From: Paracoccidioides lutzii Pb01 | Taxonomy: Eukaryota > Ascomycota > Eurotiomycetes > Onygenales > Ajellomycetaceae | DNA: 64,000 nt | Assembly (NCBI RefSeq): GCF_000150705.2 | Contig: NW_015440951.1 | Coordinates: 406,677-470,676 of the forward strand | Reading direction: 5' to 3' | Shown here: positions 24,236 through 34,726 of the stretch, in pieces | How positions within the stretch are numbered: position 1 is the first letter of the stretch | How the letters are laid out: the number at the start of each line of letters is the position of its first letter | The notes under the pieces: model-generated | The model's input: the letters and a program-made list of their open reading frames with translations, nothing else | Databases searched by the model: none | What the model was told of the DNA's origin: nothing | Made by a program: the position numbers and the translations under genes

Positions 24236-27200
24236 ATGCTGCCACCTGGGCCCGTCAAGGGGTCGCATCTGAGGCATGTGAGCGCCACCAGCATCGAGAC
24301 AACTTCGACGAGGACAACTATTCCGCCCCAGGAGTCCGTATCTAGAACCCCGGACACAGATGGCCACAATCAGTCACCCACGGGACTCGGTAATCGCCTT
24401 TGTTCACTCTGGGTCCACGATGATAACTTTTCGAGAGAAGAGGTGCTTTTCAACATTAGCGCTTTCAGCGATGTAGGACTGAAGGTGGGAGATCTCGTTG
24501 AACTTTCGGTCCCGCGAACTTTTCAAGGGGATCATCATGTGTCCTCCCATACACTGGATCCGAGTGAGAGAGCGTCACGAGATGCTGGTGATTCCGATAC
24601 TGGCTCTAATTCCGCTGCAAAGCGTAGTGGAGACCACAAGTCTTATTTTCCAGCTCAAGGAAGATTTCTATTTCTTGTCAAGCCTTTGTCTGCAGACATC
24701 AAGGCGAGGCATCCTAACCTGCAAATTTCAATTGCAAGTAATATAGCCAACATCTTTGGATTTAAGAACCATTCTCAAGCTCTGATATCTTTCAAGGATC
24801 GGTCACAGTGCACTGCTTCTCATGTTGAGCTGATTTTTCGAGATCAGTTTTCGGTGCGGGCTGATATGTGGAGATTGGCCATGTCAGAGCTCGCAGATAA
24901 ACCTCTATATAAAGGCCAGAAGATTGTTTTTATGGGAAGCATCAAGGTAACCATTAAGTCCATTTATATCGGCGGCAAAAAGGTTCTATCAGGGTACTTT
25001 TCCCCGCAAACCATACCAGTTTTTCGGAGTGAATCTGCTCGATACGTTCTCTTCATTCAAATGTCCAAAGAGATGTGGGATTTTGATTCTGAAGGAACTG
25101 GTGATATCCTTTTTAGCAGGGTTATCAATAGCCTTCTCCCGGAGCTCTTCAAGCGATGGGCTGGCATTGATGCTCACCACCTTGTTACCATCGTTTTATT
25201 TACCAGAGTCCAGTATGAATTGATAACGGCAGATAACGCGAGGTTTCCGTCTAACAATGGCTTCTTTAAGCAAACTGCGAGTGATGCCCAGCCGGAAACT
25301 CGGGATTTTTACCGCGTCGTGGTTAACGACATGCCCAGCGGCAACTGGACGACTATCTTAGATGAATTAAAGAAGGAATTTAGAATCTTTCTCCGCGACG
25401 TATCTATTCCCCAATCGACTTTTCCGGACTCACCTACAGCGTCAGAGGACGAGTTACCAGCAGATCCAAATTCCCCCCCAGCAATATCTGGAAGGCCAAC
25501 CTCAGCCCTCCGTGGAAATATTTTGGAAGCAATTAATATAGCATCATCTTACTTAGCGTTTGAGCATATCGGTCGTGACATGATCAGGACAGGCACCTCC
25601 ATCGTTGTCATATCTCCTGGGGCAGGGGTTTTTGAAGTAGCTTACGACGCGCTGGCGTTGACTTCAGAGGTTCTCACTAGCCGTGCTATTGGGATTGACT
25701 TAATATGTCTGAGCCCCATGCCTCTACATTCAGTTCCTTTATTTAAATATCGCCTTCCCAGAAGCGGTGCATCGAAGCCAGATAGTTCCGTCTCCAGGGA
25801 TTTTCTCCGCTCATTGCCTCCGTACTCTCACGAATCTCCCGGAAGTTTTTCCTATGGAGTCAGTCGTCGTCGTTCATCAAATACCACTTTGGGATCTTTT
25901 CTACAACCGGCCCATTTTGTTGAAGAATGGGCTTATGGTGTTCCTCATTGGCTTGACATTTCCTACTGGGATCTAAAAATTTATCGTGATAGCCGGACTG
26001 CCGTGAATACAGTCTTAAAGTCGTCAGTCTCTGGAACAAAGGAAAAGCAATCGAATACATTTGTTCCGCGAGTTAGGATGTATGAGATTCAGATGATGGG
26101 TGTTATGGAAAGTGAACAGTCCAATATCTCTGTACCTTACCTGTCCGCCGCTGATCTCCGCCTTCAAAAAGGCCTGGGTCACAGCATATCTCCGCGGGGA
26201 TCTCCTCATAACCCTAATTTCTCAGATAATGCATCGGGATCCTTCATGTCATCCTTCAGAGACTCGAAAAGGAATATTCTATCTGTTCCTGCGAGGCAAA
26301 GAAAAATGTTGGAGTGGATGGACCTTTATGATAGCGCCATCTTCCATGTTACACCGAAACACCAAACGGTGCGACGACCTACAAAAGCCAAGCGGGTTGA
26401 TTTTGGCACCTCAGCGCCTCGATTCTACGAGCAACAATCTGTCCGACCTTCTTCGAGTTCAATGAGTGGCAGCAATCCTACTACAAGCCCTCGTAAAAAT
26501 GGTATGCGACCTGATGACGGACACTCAGACGTTCAGAATCCTTCCGTTGAACTGATGCCCGTCAAAAAATCAAGCATGAAATCAGGAACGAAACTGACTG
26601 TACCACGGATCTCTCGTTCAATTAGCTTTGCTTTGCGTGGCCTAGGATCGGCTCCTCCCAGAGCAATTGCAAGTACAGAAATCAATAATGAGCATGCAAA
26701 GGGTCTGTCCACCACAAGTATGAAATCTCTTAATGGAGAAGTAGAACAAGCTTTAAATGCGGACGTCAATTTACCCACATCAGATACTAATCCTAGTCCA
26801 ACTACCGTTATCAAAAAGTCTCCCCAAATAAATATTACGACTTCTAGGGATGACAAAAATGTCATTCCGTCAAAACCAATTTCAATCCGAATTGCAAACA
26901 AAAAATCAATCGAGGAACATAGTATGGATCCTCAAGGTCTTGACATCTCCTTTTCGACCCCCACCATAGGTGTTCCCTACTATCGTGGAACGAGTGAGGA
27001 AGTCCATGGGCCATTTCCAATGACACGGGGAGTTCGTAAATTCGATTCAACGCTTAATGCAAACCAGGATGACCCAACTATTACTCTATCTCCGACAAAG
27101 GCACTATCACCATGGATATTACCCGTCAACCCCTGCAAACCACCGAATCATGGTCCCACACTATCCATCTGGTTTGGTCGTTGGCGGCACGTCTACCCGC

Positions 27201-29596
27201 GCATGCAAAGGGGCACTTCATCTATGAAATGGAAAAGCCTGAAATCGCCAGCATTTCTCCCACTGACAACAGAAGAATTTCCAACGAGTGAAGAACTGGC
27301 TTCCCAGTACTTTCAGACTCCATACAGAGTATACCAGAATGATGAATCCGATGTCGCAGAAACTCCCAGAACTCGGGAGGCCCTCTTGCGAGAAATGGTG
27401 GCTTTGCGCCTTTCTCACGGTTTCCAAATCGTTGTTGGAAAAGCAGTGGAGGAAGCATCAGGCCAGCATTCATCGGAACCGCTGAATATATTCGACACCC
27501 GATCCTTATCACAAGATGGGGTGACTATTTTCATGTCTATGGGCAACATCATTCATAGGTTAGTTTGTGTGACTGGAGGGGAGATAGAAGTCACACGGTT
27601 CACACGGAAAACGGTAACCAGCCTTCTTGCTGATGCGCAGTCTTTTTCACTCAACTACACACCTGTTGTCAAAACAATATTGAGTGCAAACTATTGCAAA
27701 AATACTATAAGTTTGCAATTGCCGCAAGAAGATTGTAACTGGAATTATGCAGATGCCTTTCTGGCAGGTTACAGGGACCACATAACTAATTGTACGGAAC
27801 AACTGCGTTCTTGGCGCACGCGTTTTGTTCTGATACCAGTCCAACTACCTGCAAACGCAAGACGTCCAATGCAATCATATAAAGAGGACAACGAAGAAGA
27901 AATCCATCTCCTTGGGATTACCCAACTCACTCAGATATGGCAAAGGCAGAGATATGTTCCCCCAGAGGAAAAACGACTCCAGCCACCAACGAATAAAAAA
28001 GACTTGAACCCATTGAATATTATATATCAGACGAGCAACCCGTCTGAGGTCGTTGCTGCAGAACTTGATAGGCTATTACTGGACGATCCAGGCCTTGATA
28101 GCACAGCAGTGCAGCTTCTACCGGAGTCTGAATTACTTCAAAGATCCAACATCAGCCTTTCCGCTTTGGCGCAGGCTATACAGGGCGAAAAAGGGGTGAG
28201 AATGATGGATCGAAGATGGCATTGGCGCCTTCATTATAATTGCTTTGTTGGACTGGAGTTCACTACGTGGATGCTCCAAAATTTCCGTGATATCGATACT
28301 CGTGAGGAAGCTGTTGAATTTGGTAACGAGTTGATGAAACATGGCCTGATTTGTCATGTTCAGCGGCGTCATAATTTCAGGGACGGCAACTATTTTTATC
28401 GAATTACCGACGAATATCGAGTGGCACGGCCGGAATCTCGGAGTAGTTGGTTCCAAGCTCGCAAGACCATTCCAAATACACCCATGACAGATAACGTGAA
28501 GGATCTGCCTTCAACTGGCCAAGAAAGGCTTGAAAAGAGCTCTGCAGAATCTGGCAGCCGGGAGGAAACGCCTACTCCGAACAAGCCTACTCGAACGAAA
28601 GCCTCGGTATGCCTGTCAAAGTCAATGAAGATTGATATCGACCCTCGTAAGCGATCGAACCGCCCTGAAATAATCGACCTCCATTACGATCGCTTGCACA
28701 ATCCGGATAATTGCTTTCACATAGAACTAAGCTGGATGAACGCAACACCCAAGTTGGTGGAAGATTCAATTGTGTCATGGGCAGGCACTGCAGAGAAGTT
28801 TGGCCTAAAATTAGTCGAGTTACCAATATCTGAAGCCTCCTCTATTGTCGAAACTCAAGTTTTCAGGCGTCCATACCCAGTGAAGTTAGCGATTGAGCCT
28901 CCAGAAGGCCCTCAAGCCACCCTTTATAATTCTACCTCTTTCGCATCTCAAGGCGCCATCGACCGTCACTTTTACCATAAGGCAATCTTGAAGAAATTCG
29001 ATTTCGTCTTAGATTTCGAAGCCGCCAGTGCCTTCCCTCCTGATGTAAATGTATCTTATTCTTGGGGGCGACCCGACTATTGCCTCCCACAATATGTCCA
29101 CCGGTCGGGCGCTATCCTCGCCCAAATAACTGACGACGGTTGTTTCCTCTTCCTTGCCAACAGGCTCTATAGCATTCGAGGTTCCGCCGCCAAAGAATCC
29201 GGCCGGTATGATCGAAACGAATTTTACCGCCCGCGCTCTGCTACATACGATGCCTTAGACCGCACTGGATCGCCGCATTTATCGCCTGTCGTTCGCGCAG
29301 CAGTTGATACCACATCGGCTGCACCTCCTCAAACCGAACTCCACTCCTCTTACCAGCTTACAAAGGAGATCGGGGCTGAGATCAAAGCATTCTGTGGTGA
29401 TGCGGAGAAGTTAGAGAGGTTTTTCGAGGAAGCGTCAGTCAACGCGAAACACGCTTCATCCAAATTTAGCCCAACCATTCCGTCCATGACGGATTCGTCA
29501 ATTCCTACCTTGGAGTTACCAGCAAGCCTTGTTGAAACACATGTTTCTCCCCCACAGATTCCGGATGTCCAGCAGGCTGGTGAGGAGTCCACTTAA
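24236..29596 (+). CDS. IML1: Iml1, SEACIT/GATOR1 subunit (DEPDC5 orthologue)
   Basis: A single 1786-codon exon starts at an ATG. Iml1 with Npr2 and Npr3 forms SEACIT (GATOR1), the GTPase-activating complex for Gtr1 on the vacuole, which switches off TORC1 when amino acids are scarce. The N-terminal domain begins near residue 54 (LCSLWVHDDNFSREEVLFNI) and includes VELIFRDQFSVRADMWRLAM. The SABA/SHEN-type core follows. A long Ser-rich linker covers about 650-900. A DEP domain lies at about 1315-1400 (MMDRRWHWRLHYNCFVGLEF, then HNFRDGNYFYRI). A C-terminal domain contains YYxRxH-type family sequence (EIIDLHYDRLHNPDNCFHIE, then FEAASAFPPDVNVSYSWGRP). The length matches filamentous-fungal orthologues. 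It converges on the LST4-like gene 1.4 kb downstream. I see no frame damage. Confidence 0.94.
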   Translation: MLPPGPVKGSHLRHVSATSIETTSTRTTIPPQESVSRTPDTDGHNQSPTGLGNRLCSLWVHDDNFSREEVLFNISAFSDVGLKVGDLVELSVPRTFQGDHHVSSHTLDPSERASRDAGDSDTGSNSAAKRSGDHKSYFPAQGRFLFLVKPLSADIKARHPNLQISIASNIANIFGFKNHSQALISFKDRSQCTASHVELIFRDQFSVRADMWRLAMSELADKPLYKGQKIVFMGSIKVTIKSIYIGGKKVLSGYFSPQTIPVFRSESARYVLFIQMSKEMWDFDSEGTGDILFSRVINSLLPELFKRWAGIDAHHLVTIVLFTRVQYELITADNARFPSNNGFFKQTASDAQPETRDFYRVVVNDMPSGNWTTILDELKKEFRIFLRDVSIPQSTFPDSPTASEDELPADPNSPPAISGRPTSALRGNILEAINIASSYLAFEHIGRDMIRTGTSIVVISPGAGVFEVAYDALALTSEVLTSRAIGIDLICLSPMPLHSVPLFKYRLPRSGASKPDSSVSRDFLRSLPPYSHESPGSFSYGVSRRRSSNTTLGSFLQPAHFVEEWAYGVPHWLDISYWDLKIYRDSRTAVNTVLKSSVSGTKEKQSNTFVPRVRMYEIQMMGVMESEQSNISVPYLSAADLRLQKGLGHSISPRGSPHNPNFSDNASGSFMSSFRDSKRNILSVPARQRKMLEWMDLYDSAIFHVTPKHQTVRRPTKAKRVDFGTSAPRFYEQQSVRPSSSSMSGSNPTTSPRKNGMRPDDGHSDVQNPSVELMPVKKSSMKSGTKLTVPRISRSISFALRGLGSAPPRAIASTEINNEHAKGLSTTSMKSLNGEVEQALNADVNLPTSDTNPSPTTVIKKSPQINITTSRDDKNVIPSKPISIRIANKKSIEEHSMDPQGLDISFSTPTIGVPYYRGTSEEVHGPFPMTRGVRKFDSTLNANQDDPTITLSPTKALSPWILPVNPCKPPNHGPTLSIWFGRWRHVYPRMQRGTSSMKWKSLKSPAFLPLTTEEFPTSEELASQYFQTPYRVYQNDESDVAETPRTREALLREMVALRLSHGFQIVVGKAVEEASGQHSSEPLNIFDTRSLSQDGVTIFMSMGNIIHRLVCVTGGEIEVTRFTRKTVTSLLADAQSFSLNYTPVVKTILSANYCKNTISLQLPQEDCNWNYADAFLAGYRDHITNCTEQLRSWRTRFVLIPVQLPANARRPMQSYKEDNEEEIHLLGITQLTQIWQRQRYVPPEEKRLQPPTNKKDLNPLNIIYQTSNPSEVVAAELDRLLLDDPGLDSTAVQLLPESELLQRSNISLSALAQAIQGEKGVRMMDRRWHWRLHYNCFVGLEFTTWMLQNFRDIDTREEAVEFGNELMKHGLICHVQRRHNFRDGNYFYRITDEYRVARPESRSSWFQARKTIPNTPMTDNVKDLPSTGQERLEKSSAESGSREETPTPNKPTRTKASVCLSKSMKIDIDPRKRSNRPEIIDLHYDRLHNPDNCFHIELSWMNATPKLVEDSIVSWAGTAEKFGLKLVELPISEASSIVETQVFRRPYPVKLAIEPPEGPQATLYNSTSFASQGAIDRHFYHKAILKKFDFVLDFEAASAFPPDVNVSYSWGRPDYCLPQYVHRSGAILAQITDDGCFLFLANRLYSIRGSAAKESGRYDRNEFYRPRSATYDALDRTGSPHLSPVVRAAVDTTSAAPPQTELHSSYQLTKEIGAEIKAFCGDAEKLERFFEEASVNAKHASSKFSPTIPSMTDSSIPTLELPASLVETHVSPPQIPDVQQAGEEST

Positions 29597-31036
29597 ATGA
29601 AGACGAGTGATACTACCAGTCCTCAGGCTGAGGCTAAGGTGCTGAGGCTGTCTCCGTCTTTGAAATGAATTTGGCTTTGGTGTAATACCGGTTATTAGGC
29701 AGTTTGTTGTCTGCGTGATCTTTTCGTATCTAGACCCCTGTGATTGCGTTGGTGTTAATTTTCTGTTCATATATATATCCTCAACTGTCTCTTTCTCATT
29801 TCTTTTCGTATTGTTTTTTGAATTATATTTTTTAGGTATGTAGGATACAAAATGTGTTTTGGGTTGTCCTCTTAGTTGACATGTGTATGTCCTTCCCCAA
29901 TTTACGGGGAGTATGATCTATATATACTGATACCGTCCATACAATTCATTGTCTTGGTCTAAAGTGCGCTCTCTTGATAGCTGCCCAAGAGGCGTCACCA
30001 TTCCATGTCGAATAGGAAAACGCGACTGAAAGTAGAAAATACAAGATAATATATATATATATATATATATTTGCACTTGCGTGAGTATTCGTTAAATAGA
30101 AATAAATGATTTCATGATAAAAATTTCATTGCCCACAATTTCAAATCTCCCACTCCACATCTTCCGAATCAACACTCATATATTCCATATCTTAGGCGCA
30201 TTGCATACAAGAAATCACCCAACATTTAACATAGCTGGTTGAATAACGTCAATTATGAAACAGCAACCATGAGGCGCATGAGAGGATTATATGTAGCAGT
30301 TCCATGCCTTCGACTTTTCTAATTTAAAACCTTTCACCACACTTCAGCTGATGCAATTCAGATCCCGAAAATCCTCTGATAGAACGAATCACAGCGGGGA
30401 ATATTGAGAGTGTGAGGCTTATAAAATGTAGATGCTGTAAAGGAAGAGCAAAACTAGAAATAATCTGATAATAAGATGATGGTAAGGTTTGATCTGGATT
30501 GTTGTATGTATGTAAGTAAGTAAGTATGTATGTATGTAGATAGTCGTTAGATGCTGCCGTAAAATTAACAAAAATATATGGCCTTTAAAACTGCTGAATG
30601 CAATAAGTTGTTGCGACAAAAGGCGCTGGAATGTAGGACAATTATAAATAGCGTATGAGGCGGGAACGGTTTGAAAGGGGAAGTTTACAAATATTGAATC
30701 GTGCTGAAACTCCGCCACATGGTAGGCCGTGATTCAAAACGGACAAGTTAAAAAAACAAATAATGCGAGAAGGTAGGGTATCATATGCTCTGGAACAGAA
30801 TATTGAATAAAAACACATGTGGTCTTAGGACGCCTCCCGGTTCATGAGTGTTGCAGAGAACACTACACCAGATGATTCAAAATTTCATTAGGCTGAGAGC
30901 GTTAAACCGTGAAAGCTGGGATATGTGAAAAAGTACAACTGCAAGTTAAATGGATAAGCCAAAGAGACCAAGAAATCTTGGGAATAAACGTAGATATGAG
31001 AGAGTAACGGATTGATGAGTGTGTAGGTTGCTATCC
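29597..31036. other. Convergent intergenic region between IML1 and LST4
   Basis: Shared 3' flank of two genes that face each other. It contains a TA dinucleotide run near 30050-30071 and GTAA/GTAT tetranucleotide repeats near 30510-30540. No coding sequence is visible. Confidence 0.5.
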
Positions 31037-34000
31037 TTAGCAAGCTTCTTCGATGTCGAGCAGCCACTTTCTTATCCCTTCTCTCAGGGTATTGGCTGTA
31101 GCTGCACTTGCACCCCTTTGTTCACGGCCTGAGGGTGTCTTGGTGGCATCGCCAGTTGTAGAAGCTGGATCTTGCTGGCAGCATTCAGCGGTCACACTAC
31201 GAACAACTTCCTCAAGTGCACCGAGGACTATCCGTCTACATTTATTCCGCGGAACCTCAGCAGATGGTGCATTCTCTAGTTGTGGATGGGGCGATTGCTT
31301 ATCTCGCCCGTGGTTACCGGGAGGTTTATCTTTGCGACTTCGGTTTGGAGACGGCGCTCTAGAATGAGATAGGGACGACTCTCCACTCCGGGCTAAAACC
31401 CTCTCAACAGCATCAACAAGAGTTGGGTCAAGATCCATCACTGGTTCCTCGATAAACATCTCTTCCACTTCAAACGAATCGGCTTGCTGTGACAATGGAG
31501 AGGTAGGTATCTTGGAAGCCATTGAGGAAAAATTTGGAAGTTGAGGAGTGGATGAAGGTGTTTCGGAAGGGTCGAGCGACGTTCGACGGGAATTATCTCG
31601 AGATTCAACTGCCGTTCGGGGAATGATACTGGATATCTTTCGCCGCAAACGGAGCTTCTTCACTGTGAAGGTTTTCGTATCTGCAACGAGCGTGGTGCAA
31701 ACTTCGACCCATTTCTCCGAGTTCGATCCGTATGACTCACAAAGGGAAGTGGATAGAGCCTGAGGCGGGGTAGGCTCACTCGACATGGAACGTTTGATAT
31801 CTGACTCCAAGGTGTTATACGGATGGACAGCCTGAAGAATAAAATCCTCATGGTAGCATCTCAACCAACCGGCTACATTGACGCTGACCCCATCATAATC
31901 TTTGGTAGGACCAGGATGGAATCCAGAACCAGCACTGTGGACAGAAGCAGCAACATCAAAACTAGCTACTGAGGTGCGCGTCTTTTTTGGCGATGCTAGA
32001 GTTGAATCTCCAGAAGAAGAGAGGGAGATAAATCCAGGTAACGGTACCTCAACATCGATAACCCCATCATGCAATCCAACCGACAGTTTCACGGGAGAGC
32101 TAGGGGTTTGTACGTCAGACTTGGATTTTTGTTCACATGAACCAGAAGATCCAGATAGACCCAAGTCAGCAGAGGCTGTTGCGATAGGCATATTTTCAGC
32201 TGTGTTAGTAGCATTTTTGATAATGTCTTCTGCTGATTTGCCGGATACTGCCTCTGGCTTGACTTGTTGCACGTCAGCTTTAGTAATGGACGCGCTTCTT
32301 TTTGAGCGTCCAGCCGCTGATGAACTACCCTCATTCTCAGAAAAAGTCTCACGTGTACCCCAGAGACCGGAAAGTAAACCACCCCATCTACTAGACTGGA
32401 AATGTTGGCCTCCTTCCGAGATTAGATTGGAGCTTTCGCTTCTACGGAGATTCTGTAATAGGTTCGCTGAGGCTGCACTTCCAGTAGGGTCCAAGGCTGA
32501 ACTCCTCCCTTCGCCCGCACCATGTTTACATTTTTGGGATGCAAAATGTGGAACTGGGGTTGCAGTGCCCGGTGCCGCGGTAGCGATGGTAGCGGTTGCG
32601 CTCTTTCTAGTGCTAGCGCCACTTGACGGTATGGGTAAGCTGGCCGTCCGAATAGATCGAACATCAGAGTCTCTCCGGAATTTGTAATGGTCAGGAACCG
32701 GTTTCACGAAGTCACCATCATCTAGGGGTATAACTGCGGCTTCATTCGATGAAGCACTTGGTGATCGTCTATGTCCGTCATTTTCATCGTCATTAAAATG
32801 GCGAGCTCTAGCACGTCTATTTATTGCACGACGGAGAGATTCCTTCCTTAAAATGGGAGCGCCAGGGGGACTTTGGGAAACAAGCCGCATCGAGGTGGAT
32901 GTACTAGGTCTTAAGGGGGATCCAAACGCATCTGGTCGTTGCTGCGCAGGTAAGAATGCGGAAAGAACAAATATCAAACGTCTGGCAGTCATTTTATCAG
33001 TTGAAACAATGACTGTCCGGCTTGGTATGCTTGGTTCCGCATCCTGATGAGCCCTTTGCTGTAGGTGGTATCGTCGTCTATACCAGTCGGGCCCAAGGGA
33101 GCTTAGCCATTCGGTATGATTTCCCAAAAATGCAGTAAGAAGTACGAGGAAGAAAAAGTTGTGTTCCTTATCACTCAGAAATTTGGCGATCCACCGGGCT
33201 TCTTCTCTCCACACACCCCATCGACTCTGCCCAGTTGTAACCTGGGGAATTCGAAGTGCCATGCTGATCCGCTGAGAGGCGCGCATGGCTTCAGACCTAA
33301 GGTTCTGCTTCCCTGATAAAACCCTTGGGGGAAGCTGCACAATAGTCTGGTTCGTTCGCTGCATATTGGATGCTTTGGCAGGTTTGGGTTGCTGGGTTGA
33401 AAAGTAGTCGACCCTCTGCAGCATGACAAGAATTTCCATACGCGCAAGTTTCTCGAGATGTGACAATGTGCGAGTTATGACATCCCAATGATCAACTAAG
33501 AAATCAATTCGTTCATCTAGGCTTGAGGTTGCGGATAGCCCGGCATTGTCGTCAAAGAAACTACTGCTGTACTTATGATCTGAATCAAGGGAAGCTGAAA
33601 TCCACCCAGGGGTTTGTCTCTGAGCGTTCCATTGAGATGATGGACGACCAGGACTGCGCCCAGCAAGCGGTAGCTTAATGGTGATAGCAACTGCGTACAT
33701 GGGAGTTTTCTTTTCCTTGATTTTTTTGCGTTTCGATGGGTCCAGAAGAGGGATTTTCGAGTCCTTAAAAGTTTGAGCAGTTGGAGATGAATCTTGATCA
33801 GTTTGATCCACAGAAGGATCGCGACCCTCTGGGAGGTTCACGCTGAACATCCTCGTCACAAGGACCGTAATTCTCGTTGGATTCGACCTCGTGTCACGAA
33901 CCGTGCCTAATCTCTCCTGGGACAAACCAGACGAGTTGGAACTGGGCCCGCTTGTATAACCACGGGTGAGAGGAACACGTTGACGTGGCCCGTGAGAACC

Positions 34001-34726
34001 GAATCCTTCAACATCTCCAACTGACTCGGTTTCCGTTGGAAGTATATGCATTTTCGTAGAAGAGCCCCGGTAGCTGAAAGCACTACTGCCAAAAATACAG
34101 TTTAGCAGTCCAGATTCTGTTGAGTCAGCCGACATGCGATTTTGATAATGTCTATTATCATCTGCAGCGGGTGACAATGTTGAACTTCGATACCTCGCAC
34201 GGAATAGTGCGCTGGACATAGGCGAATCGGGTTCTCTAGGGCTTAATGACCCTGTAGATTGGTGTGTATCGGATGCATGAGGTTTGTGTGATGGGTCCCT
34301 TTTAGTAGATTTCGAGAGGCTTGAGCTTCGAGAGTGGGTGTATCTAACCTCAGGAACTTGGGAGTTCAGACCAAGTCCAACAGCCCCTGCTATCGGGCTG
34401 AGATTTTGGCTGTCGAGAAGAATGCAGGGTTCATCGCGATCCCCTAACGCGTTTTGAGCAATGATAACTCTGAAATCTCTTGTAGCATCCAATTCGAGTC
34501 CCCCTCGATCGTCGAAGCTGCTCGCAGCAGAAGCGTTTGGTGATAAAACACTTGTTTGTAGTGGATAAGCATGAGTATTCGATCGTCGGAGATGGGTAGA
34601 ATCTGGGAACAAGAGGCCCGAAGTATGCTCTTCCTCAGTCACGGATTCAAGTTGAGAAGAATTCCTGGAGGCGTACGCAGCCGGATTGAGCGACGACGCA
34701 GCCGTATTCAGAAGTCTTCCCAGCAT
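31037..34726 (-). CDS. LST4: Lst4-like protein (folliculin-interacting protein, FNIP-type DENN)
   Basis: One exon encodes 1229 aa from the ATG at 34726; the frame is open a little further upstream but without an earlier ATG. In yeast, Lst4 pairs with Lst7 (folliculin) at the vacuole and acts as GAP for Gtr2, activating TORC1 when amino acids return. The N-terminal FNIP block begins near residue 84 (DFRVIIAQNALGDRDEPCIL). It continues with CIFGSSAFSYRGSSTKMHIL at about 210-229, matching the FGSxxxSYKGSxxKIH signature of FNIPs, and PMYAVAITIKLPLAGR at about 342-357. The middle DENN-like region includes RWGVWREEARWIAKFLSDKE and FFFLVLLTAFLGNHTEWL. A long Ser-rich insertion precedes the C-terminal part (WLRCYHEDFILQAVHP and PTLVDAVERVLARS). 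Assignment to Lst4 rests on these motifs. Confidence 0.86.
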   Translation of the reverse strand: MLGRLLNTAASSLNPAAYASRNSSQLESVTEEEHTSGLLFPDSTHLRRSNTHAYPLQTSVLSPNASAASSFDDRGGLELDATRDFRVIIAQNALGDRDEPCILLDSQNLSPIAGAVGLGLNSQVPEVRYTHSRSSSLSKSTKRDPSHKPHASDTHQSTGSLSPREPDSPMSSALFRARYRSSTLSPAADDNRHYQNRMSADSTESGLLNCIFGSSAFSYRGSSTKMHILPTETESVGDVEGFGSHGPRQRVPLTRGYTSGPSSNSSGLSQERLGTVRDTRSNPTRITVLVTRMFSVNLPEGRDPSVDQTDQDSSPTAQTFKDSKIPLLDPSKRKKIKEKKTPMYAVAITIKLPLAGRSPGRPSSQWNAQRQTPGWISASLDSDHKYSSSFFDDNAGLSATSSLDERIDFLVDHWDVITRTLSHLEKLARMEILVMLQRVDYFSTQQPKPAKASNMQRTNQTIVQLPPRVLSGKQNLRSEAMRASQRISMALRIPQVTTGQSRWGVWREEARWIAKFLSDKEHNFFFLVLLTAFLGNHTEWLSSLGPDWYRRRYHLQQRAHQDAEPSIPSRTVIVSTDKMTARRLIFVLSAFLPAQQRPDAFGSPLRPSTSTSMRLVSQSPPGAPILRKESLRRAINRRARARHFNDDENDGHRRSPSASSNEAAVIPLDDGDFVKPVPDHYKFRRDSDVRSIRTASLPIPSSGASTRKSATATIATAAPGTATPVPHFASQKCKHGAGEGRSSALDPTGSAASANLLQNLRRSESSNLISEGGQHFQSSRWGGLLSGLWGTRETFSENEGSSSAAGRSKRSASITKADVQQVKPEAVSGKSAEDIIKNATNTAENMPIATASADLGLSGSSGSCEQKSKSDVQTPSSPVKLSVGLHDGVIDVEVPLPGFISLSSSGDSTLASPKKTRTSVASFDVAASVHSAGSGFHPGPTKDYDGVSVNVAGWLRCYHEDFILQAVHPYNTLESDIKRSMSSEPTPPQALSTSLCESYGSNSEKWVEVCTTLVADTKTFTVKKLRLRRKISSIIPRTAVESRDNSRRTSLDPSETPSSTPQLPNFSSMASKIPTSPLSQQADSFEVEEMFIEEPVMDLDPTLVDAVERVLARSGESSLSHSRAPSPNRSRKDKPPGNHGRDKQSPHPQLENAPSAEVPRNKCRRIVLGALEEVVRSVTAECCQQDPASTTGDATKTPSGREQRGASAATANTLREGIRKWLLDIEEAC

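Noticed and set aside
31902..32687. 261-codon plus-strand frame
   Set aside because: It lies entirely within the LST4-like exon on the other strand and is its antisense shadow.
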